A stretch of 64,000 nucleotides of DNA from Chloroflexota bacterium (GTDB lineage: Bacteria; Chloroflexota; Limnocylindria; Limnocylindrales; CSP1-4). Made by a program: the position numbers and the translations under genes. Below, piece by piece: positions 10,522 to 18,921 of the stretch; the first letter of the stretch is position 1, and each line of letters opens with the position of its first letter. The DNA lies in contig JAJXUG010000013.1 of NCBI GenBank assembly GCA_021783095.1, positions 25,451 through 89,450 on the forward strand, read 5' to 3'. The notes below the pieces were generated by a model. That model was given only the letters and a program-made list of their open reading frames with translations. It searched no databases and had not been told where the DNA came from.

Positions 10522-11238
10522 ATGGCCCAGTCATCAATCCTCGGACGCGTCAGCCAGCTCGTTCGGGCGAACGTCAACGCGCTCATCGACGGCGCCGAGG
10601 ATCCGCAGAAGATGCTCGACCAGCTCGTCCGCGACTTCACGGACAACATCCGCGAGGCCGAGGAGGCGGTCGCCCAGACGATCGGCAACCTGCGCCTCCA
10701 GGAGGAGGACTCCAAGGAGGCGTCCGACGCCGCGGCCGAGTGGGGCTCCAAGGCCGCCGCCGCATCGAAGAAGGCCGACGAGCTGCGCGCCGCCGGCAAC
10801 CCCGACGCCGACAAGTTCGACAACCTCGCCCGGGTGGCGCTCAAGCGCCAGATCTCGTACGAGGACCAGGTCAAGGCCTTCGCTCCCCAGATCGAGCAGC
10901 AGAACGCGCTCGTCGAGCAGCTCAAGAACGGGCTCAACCAGATGCGCGCCAAGCGCGAGGAGCTGGTCCAGAAGCGCGACCAGCTGATCGCCCGCGCCAA
11001 GATGGCCCAGGCGCAGGTGCAGGTCCAGCAGTCGCTCAAGAGCGTCAACGTCATGGACCCGACGAGCGAGGTCGCCCGGTTCGAGGACAAGATCCGCCAC
11101 GAGGAGGCGAAGGCCACGGGCATGGCCGAGGTCGCCGCGAGCTCGCTCGACGCGCAGTTCGCGAGCCTCGAGGACGATGAGAGCAACGCTGAGGTCGACG
11201 CCCGGCTGGCCGCCCTCAAGGCGGGCAGCGCGTCCTAG
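10522..11238 (+). CDS. pspA: PspA/IM30 (Vipp1) family protein
   Basis: SSILGRVSQLVRANVNALIDGAEDPQKMLDQLVRDFTDNIREAEEAVAQTIGN is a clear PspA/IM30 N-terminus. Confidence 0.9.
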   Translation: MAQSSILGRVSQLVRANVNALIDGAEDPQKMLDQLVRDFTDNIREAEEAVAQTIGNLRLQEEDSKEASDAAAEWGSKAAAASKKADELRAAGNPDADKFDNLARVALKRQISYEDQVKAFAPQIEQQNALVEQLKNGLNQMRAKREELVQKRDQLIARAKMAQAQVQVQQSLKSVNVMDPTSEVARFEDKIRHEEAKATGMAEVAASSLDAQFASLEDDESNAEVDARLAALKAGSAS

Positions 11239-11412
11239 GCCTCCGTCACCGACACGCGCAGCGACGCGGGTTCCTGGCCGAACGGCAGGCCCCCGCGTCG
11301 TTTGTTGTGCGCCTCGCCCGTATCGCCGCCCCACGGCGCTGATCCACCTGGGGACGGCGCGGCCGCGCTCGGCGGGCCGGCCGAGATCGGCGGAGCGTCA
11401 GGGCGCCTCGCC

Positions 11413-11928
11413 TCAAGCCGCCGCGGCTGCCCGCTCCAGCTCGGCGACGTCGATCTTCTTCATCTTGAGCATCGCCTCCATCGCCCGGCCGGCGCGCCCG
11501 GGATCCGGGTCGCCGAGCAGGCGGCCCAGCGCCGCCGGCACCACCTGCCACGACACCCCGAAGCGGTCCCTGAGCCAGCCGCACTGCTGCGCGGCCGGGT
11601 CGCCGCCCTCGGTGAGCCCGTCCCAGAGCGCGTCGAGCTCCGCCTGCGTCTCGCACGTCACCATGAACGAGACGGCCTCGGTGAACGTGAACTGCGGCCC
11701 GCCGTTGAGGCCCACGAACGGCTGCCCGGCGAGGCGGAAGTTGACCAGCATCGCCGAGCCCGGCGGGCGGCCGTGAACCTCCTGGCCCACCTCGGTGTAC
11801 CGGGACACGTTGTCGATTCCGCTATCTGCGAACAGCGTGCAGTAGAACTCGGCCGCCTCCTCGGCCTGGCCATCGAACCACAGGTAGGGGGTGATCGGCC
11901 CGAGCGGGCGGATCGGCAGGGACGTCAT
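11413..11928 (-). CDS. VOC-family (PhnB-like) protein
   Basis: ITPYLWFDGQAEEAAEFYCTLFADSGIDNVSRY ... LNGGPQFTFTEAVSFMVTCETQAELD ... DRFGVSWQVVP. Confidence 0.85.
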   Translation of the reverse strand: MTSLPIRPLGPITPYLWFDGQAEEAAEFYCTLFADSGIDNVSRYTEVGQEVHGRPPGSAMLVNFRLAGQPFVGLNGGPQFTFTEAVSFMVTCETQAELDALWDGLTEGGDPAAQQCGWLRDRFGVSWQVVPAALGRLLGDPDPGRAGRAMEAMLKMKKIDVAELERAAAAA

Positions 11929-11948
11929 CGTGCCTTCTCCTCAACTCA

Positions 11949-12440
11949 CTACGAGCTGCTCGCCAGCTCGCCGGCGAGCAGCTCGTCGAGCCGCTCGAAG
12001 CCGTCGTTCATGCCCTCGCTCGCCCCGGCGGCGAGCATCGCGTCGCGCGCCTCGACCGTCTGGTGGACCGACCGGAGCTTGGCGATGGTCCTGTCGCCCG
12101 CCTCGACCAGCTTGAGCTCGTCGAGCGAGACGTACCCGGGCGCGCCCTCGTACTCGAAGGTCTGGAGCAGGGTGTAGGGGTCCGCGCCGGTCCGGTGGAA
12201 CGAGCCGTGGAAGGCGTGCTCCACGCCGTCCTCGCCCGAGTGGACGTAGCGGTAGGCGCCGCCGTGCTCGTCGAGCTCCCAGTAGTCGATGCGCATCTGG
12301 AGCCGTCGAGGGCCGAGCCAGCGGACGATCAGCTTGGGGTCGGTCCAGGCGCGGTAGACGAGCTCTCTCGGGGCGTCGAACTCGCGCTCGAGCTCAAGGA
12401 ACGGGGTGCCTGGGGTCGCGGTGATGCGGATCGTGGCCAT
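11949..12440 (-). CDS. SRPBCC/AHSA1 family protein
   Basis: FLELEREFDAPRELVYRAWTDPKLIVRWLGPRRLQMRIDYWE. Confidence 0.85.
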   Translation of the reverse strand: MATIRITATPGTPFLELEREFDAPRELVYRAWTDPKLIVRWLGPRRLQMRIDYWELDEHGGAYRYVHSGEDGVEHAFHGSFHRTGADPYTLLQTFEYEGAPGYVSLDELKLVEAGDRTIAKLRSVHQTVEARDAMLAAGASEGMNDGFERLDELLAGELASSS

Positions 12441-12475
12441 GGAACAGGTGCCTCCTGACAAAGTTGGGACGCGGG

Positions 12476-12835
12476 TCAGCGGGGCGGGCGCTGGAGTTCG
12501 TCGAGGACCTCGTCGAGGCGCTCGAACCGTTCCTCCCAGGCCTGGCGGTAGCGCTCGAGCCAGTCGTCGGCCTCCCGGAGTGCCTCCGGCTCGAGGCGGC
12601 TCAGGTTGGCGGTCCCCCGCCGGCGCCGGGACACGAGGCCCGCGGCCTCGAGGACCTTGAGGTGCTTCGACACGGCGGGCTGGGACATCCGGAACGGCGC
12701 ACCCAGCTCGCCCACGGTGGCCTCGCCGGCGACGAGGCGCTCCAGGATCGCGCGCCGCGTGGGGTCCGCCAGCGCGCCGAAGACGACGCTCAACTGGTCG
12801 GCGGGCGGCTTCTCGATAACCACTTGGTTATGCAT
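12476..12835 (-). CDS. ArsR-family HTH transcriptional regulator
   Basis: LSVVFGALADPTRRAILERLVAGEATVGELGAPFRMSQPAVSKHLKVLEAAGLVSRRRRG; start placed at MHNQVVIEKP. Confidence 0.9.
   Translation of the reverse strand: MHNQVVIEKPPADQLSVVFGALADPTRRAILERLVAGEATVGELGAPFRMSQPAVSKHLKVLEAAGLVSRRRRGTANLSRLEPEALREADDWLERYRQAWEERFERLDEVLDELQRPPR
12816..12831. promoter_or_regulatory. Inverted repeat ATAACCA-CT-TGGTTAT overlapping the first codons of the ArsR gene; candidate operator
   Basis: Perfect 7-2-7 inverted repeat read directly from the sequence. Confidence 0.5.
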
Positions 12836-13065
12836 GCCCACATCGAACCCCGCCGCGCCCGGCTTGTCAAGCCCCCGCGCCGGGCAGCGCCAGCGGGCCC
12901 GCCGGCCGGCCCTCGAGCTCGTCGCGCAGGACCGCCAGCACGAGCCCGGTCCCCTTGCCCTCGGCCTTGGCCGTGAACAACGGCTCGAACAGGTGCGCCT
13001 TGGTTGCCGCGTCCAGCCTCTTGGAAGCGGCCGAGGCCGAATCCCGCTCCGACGAAGCGCCCCGG

Positions 13066-13377
13066 TCAGCCGGCCTTCGGCTTGCGGCCACGACCGCCCG
13101 GCAGCTGGGCGGTCGAGACGTAGATGGTCCTGCCGCGGATCGCCATGTTGACGTCCGGGCGGTGGGCGGCGATCACCCGCTTCACGGCGGCCCGCATGGT
13201 GGGCACCTTGTCGGCCGGGTCGAGCTCGATCGCGACGATGTCCTCGTCGCTCCGCAGGCGCGCGAACGCCTTGCGGATCTCCTCCTCGCGCTGCAGGGCG
13301 GCCAACTGGCGCGGGCTCAACGCGCGCTCGCGCACCTTGGGCGCGAGCTCTTCCAACTTTGCGGCACGGATGCGCAT
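13066..13377 (-). CDS. Hypothetical protein
   Basis: About 103 aa, MRIRAAKLEELAPKVRERALSPRQLAALQREEEIRKAF...; internal start inside a longer, mostly spurious ORF. Confidence 0.5.
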   Translation of the reverse strand: MRIRAAKLEELAPKVRERALSPRQLAALQREEEIRKAFARLRSDEDIVAIELDPADKVPTMRAAVKRVIAAHRPDVNMAIRGRTIYVSTAQLPGGRGRKPKAG

Positions 13378-13557
13378 GGATCCTCGATGTCTGCGTGGCG
13401 TGACGTCGGCACGCATGATGACACGGTGCGCATCCGCGGAACACCCGTTCGGCGGCAGTCCTACCCAGAATTGCCGATGGTGGGGGCTCCAAACCTTGTG
13501 CTCCGCGTCGTATGCTTCAGCCCTTGGCGCACGGTGCGCCGTTGAGGGAGGTCCACG

Positions 13558-14196
13558 ATGACGGATCCGGCCGGGGGCGCGCCTACTCCCCCTCCGCCTT
13601 CTGGCAACTGGCAGGCACCGCAGCCCCCGCCGGCAGGCGCTCCGGGCGGGTTCAACCCCAACTTCCAGCAGGCTCCTGTGGAAGTGGGTCCCGCGCCGGG
13701 CATCGTCTACGCGGACATCACGACACGCATCATCGCGTTGGTCATCGACTCGCTGATCCTGTTCGTCGCCTACGTCGTCGTGCTGATCGTCCTGGGGATC
13801 CTGGGCGGCTTCATCGGCTGGTTCCTGGGCAGCATCGTCTACCTCGCCGGGAGCGCCGCGTACTTCGTCTACACGTGGACAACGCAGCGTGCGACGTACG
13901 GCCAGAAGATGATGAAGCTCGAGACCGTGAATGCGGCCGACGGCGCGACGCTGACGCAGCCGCAGGCGATCCGCCGTTGGGCGTTCATGTACGGCCCGGC
14001 CGTCATCTCGTTGGTCTTCTCGCGGATCCCGGCAGGCGATCTCGGCTCGCTGCTCTTCCTCTCGTCGATCGGCCTGCTGATCTCCCTGATCGGCTTCGTC
14101 TACTCTCTGTACCTGCTCTACTCCTGCACGCAGAGCCCCAAGCGCCAGGGTTTCCACGATGTCCAGGCCGGCACCGTGGTCATCAAGCACCTCTAG
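13558..14196 (+). CDS. RDD-family membrane protein
   Basis: Pro-rich N-terminus, then ITTRIIALVIDSLILFVAYVVVLIVLG...RATYGQKMMKLETVNAADGATLTQPQAIRRW. Confidence 0.85.
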   Translation: MTDPAGGAPTPPPPSGNWQAPQPPPAGAPGGFNPNFQQAPVEVGPAPGIVYADITTRIIALVIDSLILFVAYVVVLIVLGILGGFIGWFLGSIVYLAGSAAYFVYTWTTQRATYGQKMMKLETVNAADGATLTQPQAIRRWAFMYGPAVISLVFSRIPAGDLGSLLFLSSIGLLISLIGFVYSLYLLYSCTQSPKRQGFHDVQAGTVVIKHL

Positions 14197-14216
14197 CCGT
14201 CCCCAACGCCCAACCC

Positions 14217-14251
14217 AAACGGGGCCGGTCCGCCGGCCCCGTTTTCGTTTT
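14217..14251 (+). terminator. Rho-independent terminator downstream of the RDD gene
   Basis: AAACGGGGCCGG-TCCG-CCGGCCCCGTTT stem followed by TCGTTTT. Confidence 0.85.
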
Positions 14252-14497
14252 GCCCGGACACACGTGGCCGCGCGTAAACCGGTGGGTGAACACCACGCTG
14301 CCGAGGCGTCGGTTCGTTGCCCCACAGGCGACGGATGGACGGCGAATCGCAGATGCGCTCCCGCTGAGCGGTCAACTCGTCCCCTGACGGGCGACGAACT
14401 GACGGTCTCGGGGCCGCCGCGTGCACCCGCCAGGTTACGGGCGGTCGGGAGGGGCGAACGCAGCGTCTGGCGTGGGCGCCGGTTTCGGGGGACCGGG

Positions 14498-14911
14498 CTA
14501 CGGCTCGAAGTCGAGGCTCTTGGCGTGGCGCGGCCGGAAGACCGCCAGCGGCCGCCGGTCGAACGCCGCCACCCGGTGGACGCCGAGCCGCTCCGCGGTC
14601 GCCACGAGCAGCGCGTCCGCAAGGCGGGGCCGATGCTCGGCCGCCTCCCCGATGAGCTCCGCGGCGCGCCGCATGTCATCGGGCGTGGGCGCCACGAGGC
14701 GGATCGACCCGGCCACCACGCTCGCCACCACGGCCAGCGACGCGGCGGCGCCCAGCTCGCGCTGGAGCAGCATGTCGACCTCGGCGAGCGACAGGGCTCC
14801 CAGCAGCAGCGGCTCGTCCACGCGCTCGAACCACGCCGCCGCTGCCCGGTGGTTGAGGTCCGCGGCGTCCGCCGCCGCGACCACGACGGAAGGGTCGAGC
14901 AGCACGGCCAT
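14498..14911 (-). CDS. PIN-domain toxin (VapC-like)
   Basis: MAVLLDPSVVVAAADAADLNHRAAAAWFERV...RLADALLVATAERLGVHRVAAFDRR. Confidence 0.85.
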   Translation of the reverse strand: MAVLLDPSVVVAAADAADLNHRAAAAWFERVDEPLLLGALSLAEVDMLLQRELGAAASLAVVASVVAGSIRLVAPTPDDMRRAAELIGEAAEHRPRLADALLVATAERLGVHRVAAFDRRPLAVFRPRHAKSLDFEP

Positions 14912-14913
14912 CG

Positions 14914-15162
14914 TCAGGCCCCGCCCTGCCGTCGACCGGCCTCGCGGCGCGTGATCGCCCGCCCGTCGAGCGACAGGCGCCCGTGGTTGCTGCGGCCGAT
15001 GCCCAGGAACGGGAACTCGGGCGTCGCCTCGTTCGATTCGAGCCAGGCCTCGAGCGCCGCGGCGATCACGGACGTCTTGGTGGTTCGCTGGCGCCGCACG
15101 TGGCGGTCAAGCCGGTCGAGCAGGTCGGCGTCGAGCAGGACGGTCGTCCGGACGGTCTTCAT
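14914..15162 (-). CDS. Ribbon-helix-helix antitoxin paired with the PIN toxin
   Basis: MKTVRTTVLLDADLLDRLDRHVRRQRTTKTSVIAAALEAWLE; 2-nt gap to the PIN gene. Confidence 0.8.
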   Translation of the reverse strand: MKTVRTTVLLDADLLDRLDRHVRRQRTTKTSVIAAALEAWLESNEATPEFPFLGIGRSNHGRLSLDGRAITRREAGRRQGGA

Positions 15163-15174
15163 ATGACGTCATAT
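15161..15174. promoter_or_regulatory. Perfect 14-bp palindrome ATATGACGTCATAT at the antitoxin start codon; candidate operator
   Basis: Direct reading; overlaps the antitoxin ATG (CAT at 15160-15162) and lies upstream of the divergent aminotransferase gene. Confidence 0.55.
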
Positions 15175-15248
15175 CTACCACGGTGGACGCGACGGCGCCA
15201 TTCCGCCACCATGCAGCCCATTCCCTCGCGCCCGCCTGGAGGACCCCG

Positions 15249-16406
15249 ATGACCCGTTTCGAGCCCAACCTGCGCATTCCCGGGCCGACCGCCCTGCCCC
15301 CCTCGGTCCGCGAGGCCGGCGGGCGCCAGATGGTCAACCACCGCGGCGACGAGTTCAAGGCGCTCACCAAGCGTGTCGAGGCGGCGATGAAGCCGTTCTT
15401 CGGGACGGAGCACGACGTTATCCTCCTGACCTGCGCGGGCACGGGAGGCCTCGAGGCGGCGGTGGTCAACGTCCTGTCCCCGGGCGACGCCGTGCTGGCC
15501 GTGACCATGGGCGCGTTCGGCGACCGCTTCGCCAAGGTGGCCGAGGTGTACGGCGCCGCGGTGACCAGGCTCGAGGTCGAGTGGGGCCAGGCGCCCGGGG
15601 CGGCGGCGGTGCGCGAGGCGGCGGCGGCAATCCCGGGTCTCAAGGCCGTGCTCCTCACCCACAACGAGACCTCGACGGGCGTGACGAGCGACATCGCGGC
15701 GCTGGCGGCGGCCGTGCGCGAGGCTGCGCCGGACGCGCTGGTGCTCGTGGACGGCATCTCGGCACTGGGCGCGGTGCCGTTCGCGATGGACGCCTGGGGC
15801 TGCGACCTCGTGGTCACGGGCTCGCAGAAGGCGTGGATGTCGGCGCCGGGCATGGCGTTCGCCGCGGTGGGACCGCGCTCGTGGGCGGCGGCCGAGACCG
15901 CGACGATGCCCCGCTTCTACCTCGACCTGCGGCGCCACCGCGACTCGCAGGTCAACGGCGAGAGCCCGTGGACGCCGGCCGTGGCCGTGATGTACCAGGT
16001 GGACGAGGGCATCCGGCTGATGCAGGCCGAGGGCGAGGGCGTGTACGCCCGCCACGCCGCCTGCGCCGCCGCCACCCGCGCGGGCCTCCGGGCGCTGGGC
16101 TTCGCACTGCTGGCCGACGACGCGGTCGCGTCCAAGACCGTCACCGCCGCCTGGATCCCCGAGCGGCTCGACTGGAAGGCGTTCAACGCCGGGCTCAAGC
16201 GCCGGGGCCTCGTGCTGGCGGGCGGCCAGGGCAAGCTCAAGGGCCGGATCTTCCGGGTCGGCCACCTGGGCTCCGTCACCACCGACGACATCATCGCGGC
16301 TGTCAGCGCGATCGAGGCGCAGGCCATCGAGGCGGGGATCAAGGTCGAGCCCGGCGCCGGCGTCGCGGCGGCCCAGGCGGCGCTGGTCGCCGCGGAGGCC
16401 CGGTGA
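15249..16406 (+). CDS. Class V aminotransferase (alanine-glyoxylate / serine-pyruvate aminotransferase-like)
   Basis: RIPGPTALPPSVREAGGRQMVNHRGDEFKAL ... LLTCAGTGGLEAAVVNVLSPGD ... DLVVTGSQKAWMSAPGMAF (PLP-lysine). Confidence 0.9.
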   Translation: MTRFEPNLRIPGPTALPPSVREAGGRQMVNHRGDEFKALTKRVEAAMKPFFGTEHDVILLTCAGTGGLEAAVVNVLSPGDAVLAVTMGAFGDRFAKVAEVYGAAVTRLEVEWGQAPGAAAVREAAAAIPGLKAVLLTHNETSTGVTSDIAALAAAVREAAPDALVLVDGISALGAVPFAMDAWGCDLVVTGSQKAWMSAPGMAFAAVGPRSWAAAETATMPRFYLDLRRHRDSQVNGESPWTPAVAVMYQVDEGIRLMQAEGEGVYARHAACAAATRAGLRALGFALLADDAVASKTVTAAWIPERLDWKAFNAGLKRRGLVLAGGQGKLKGRIFRVGHLGSVTTDDIIAAVSAIEAQAIEAGIKVEPGAGVAAAQAALVAAEAR

Positions 16407-17989
16407 TGCGGATCCTGGTCGTCGAAGCGCTCGCGCCCGAGGGCCTCGAGCTGCTCCGCCGCCACCACGAGGTGGACGAGCGCCTTGGGCTGCCGCGCGA
16501 GGAGATCATCTCGATCCTGCCCGAGTACGACGCGCTGGTCGTCCGGAGCCAGGTCAAGGTGGACGCCGAGATGATCGCGGCCGGGACGCGGCTCGTGGTC
16601 GTGGGGCGTGCCGGCGTGGGCGTGGACAATGTGGACCTCGAGGCGGCCACGCGGGCGGGCATCACGGTCGTCAACGCGCCGACGGGGAACACGATCGCCG
16701 CCGCGGAGCTGACGCTGGCGCTCCTGTTCGGGCTGGCCCGCAGGACCGCCGCCGCCGACGCGTCGATGCGCCGGGGCGAGTGGAAGCGCTCGCTGTTCAC
16801 GGGCATGGAGGTCCGCGGCAAGACCCTGGGCATCGTCGGCCTGGGCAAGATCGGCCAGGCGATCGCCGTCCGCGCCCGCGCCATGCAGATGACGGTCATC
16901 GCGTCGGACCCGTTCGTGACCCCCGAGCAGGCAACCAACCTGGGCGTCGAGCTGGTGTCATTCGACGACATCGTCACGCGCTCGGACGTCATCACCGTCC
17001 ACGTGCCCAAGACCAAGTCGACCACCGGGCTGATCAACGCCGCGGTCATCGAGCGCATGAAGCCGGGCGTGCTGCTGCTCAACGTGGCCCGCGGCGGCGT
17101 CATCGACGAGGCGGACCTCGCGGCCGCCCTGCACAGCGGCCGGGTGGCCGGCGCCGGGATCGACGTCTACACCGCCGAGCCGCCCACGGGCAACCCGCTC
17201 CTCGATGCGCCCAACACGCTCCTCACGCCGCACCTGGGCGCGTCCACCGAGGAGGCGCAGGTGGCCGTCGCCGAGGAGGTGGCCGAGCAGGTCCTCGAGG
17301 TGCTCGACGGGCGCCCCGCGCGCTACGCCGTCAACGCCCCGCTGCTGACACCCGAGACGGCGCAGGCGATCGCGCCCTACCTGCCGCTCGCCGAGACCCT
17401 CGGCCAGTTCGCCGCCCAGATGGTCCCGGGCGCCCCGCACACCCTCACGATCGAGATCGCGGGCGAGCCGGCGGCCTACGACGCCTCGTCGCTCGTCGCG
17501 GCGGTGCTGCGCGGGCTGCTCGAGGCGACGACCGAGGAGCGCGTCAACCTGGTCAACGCGGCGACGCTGGCCAAGGCGCGCGGGATCACGGTGGTCGAGC
17601 GCAAGACGCCCGACGCCGGGGCGCTCGCCTCGCTGCTCACGCTCAGCGCGCAGGCGGACGGCGGGAGCATCACGGTGGCCGGGACCGTCGCGCGCGGCGA
17701 GCCTCGGCTGGTCCAGCTGGGCGGGTACGCGATGGACCTCGCGCCGGCCGAGCACATGCTGATCACCAGCCACCGGGACCGGCCGGGGACGGTGGGCCGC
17801 GTGGGCGTGATGCTGGGCCAGTCGGACGTCAACATCAGCTCGATGACCCTCGCCCGGTCCGCGCCCCGGGCCGACGCGTTCATGGTGCTCGCGCTCGATG
17901 ACGACCCGCCGCCGTCCGTGCTGGCCGCCATCCGCGCCGACGAGTCGGTGATCGACGTCTGGTCGGTCGCGCTGGGCGGGCGGCGGTGA
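16406..17989 (+). CDS. serA: D-3-phosphoglycerate dehydrogenase (long form with ACT domain)
   Basis: VVGRAGVGVDNVDLEAATRAGITVVNAPTGNTIAAAELTLALLF; KTLGIVGLGKIGQAIAVRA; C-terminal ACT HRDRPGTVGRVGVMLGQSDVNISSM. ATG overlaps the upstream stop (ATGA). Confidence 0.95.
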   Translation: MRILVVEALAPEGLELLRRHHEVDERLGLPREEIISILPEYDALVVRSQVKVDAEMIAAGTRLVVVGRAGVGVDNVDLEAATRAGITVVNAPTGNTIAAAELTLALLFGLARRTAAADASMRRGEWKRSLFTGMEVRGKTLGIVGLGKIGQAIAVRARAMQMTVIASDPFVTPEQATNLGVELVSFDDIVTRSDVITVHVPKTKSTTGLINAAVIERMKPGVLLLNVARGGVIDEADLAAALHSGRVAGAGIDVYTAEPPTGNPLLDAPNTLLTPHLGASTEEAQVAVAEEVAEQVLEVLDGRPARYAVNAPLLTPETAQAIAPYLPLAETLGQFAAQMVPGAPHTLTIEIAGEPAAYDASSLVAAVLRGLLEATTEERVNLVNAATLAKARGITVVERKTPDAGALASLLTLSAQADGGSITVAGTVARGEPRLVQLGGYAMDLAPAEHMLITSHRDRPGTVGRVGVMLGQSDVNISSMTLARSAPRADAFMVLALDDDPPPSVLAAIRADESVIDVWSVALGGRR

Positions 17990-18864
17990 CGTCCGGAGCG
18001 CCGCTCACCGGCCGTGGGGACGGCTCGCCGCTGGCCCCTGACGGCCTCGACGCGACGGTCGTGCTGCTGCGGCACGGCGAGAGCGAGTGGATCCGCGAGG
18101 GCCGGTTCCAGGGCCAGGCCGAGGCGCCGCTGTCGGCCCTCGGGCGGCGGCAGGCCGCGCTCGCGGGCGAGCGGCTGGCCCGGCCCCACGCCTCCCCGGC
18201 GCTGCCCGTTCCTGGCGGCCTGCCCCGCGAGATCGTCCACTCGCCGCTGGGCAGGGCGGCCGACACGGCGCGGGCCGTGGCCCTGGCGATGGCCGACCTC
18301 CGGACCGGGGGCGAGGCCGACGCCGCCGGCCCTCCCCTCCCCGTCCTGCGCCCCGAGCCCGGGCTCCTCGAGATCGGTCAGGGCGTGTGGGAGGGCGTGA
18401 CCGCCGACGAGATCGGGCGCCGCTGGCCCGCCGAGATCGCCGGCTGGCGCCGGGACCCGCTGGCCATGCACGCGCCTGGCGGCGAGTCCGTCGCCGAGGT
18501 GGACGCCCGGGTGCGCCCCGCCCTGGCGCGCGTGCTCGACGAGCTGGGGCGCGATTACCCTCGCGGCACCACGGACCGCCCGCAGGTCCACGGGTACAGC
18601 GGGGCCGGCCAGCCGGCAGCCCAGCCGTGGTCTGTGCTCGTGGCCCATGACGGCGTGTTCAAGGTGGTCATGCTCGCCCTGCTCGACCTGCCGCTCTCGA
18701 AGTTCTGGTCGTTCTCGCTGGGCCTGACGGGGATCTCCGTGGTGGAGATCCGGGGCGGGCGCCCCGTGCTCCGGGCGCACAACTGGACCGGCCACCTCGC
18801 GCCCATCGAGGACGAGCTGGAGCGCGAGATCGCCGACCGCCGGTCGCGGTCCGGGGCGATGTAG
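17986..18864 (+). CDS. Histidine phosphatase (phosphoglycerate-mutase-like); possible phosphoserine phosphatase
   Basis: VVLLRHGESEWIREGRFQGQAEAPLSALGRRQAAL ... LEIGQGVWEGVT; overlaps the serA stop. Confidence 0.85.
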   Translation: MTSGAPLTGRGDGSPLAPDGLDATVVLLRHGESEWIREGRFQGQAEAPLSALGRRQAALAGERLARPHASPALPVPGGLPREIVHSPLGRAADTARAVALAMADLRTGGEADAAGPPLPVLRPEPGLLEIGQGVWEGVTADEIGRRWPAEIAGWRRDPLAMHAPGGESVAEVDARVRPALARVLDELGRDYPRGTTDRPQVHGYSGAGQPAAQPWSVLVAHDGVFKVVMLALLDLPLSKFWSFSLGLTGISVVEIRGGRPVLRAHNWTGHLAPIEDELEREIADRRSRSGAM

Positions 18865-18921
18865 CCCCGACCTCGCCCCTCACCCGGGGACCCGCACCAG
18901 CGCGCCCGCGGGGACCCCGCC

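Noticed and set aside
8199-11219. Minus-strand ORFs antisense to the TPM and PspA genes
   Set aside because: Overlap well-supported plus-strand genes; no domain signature.
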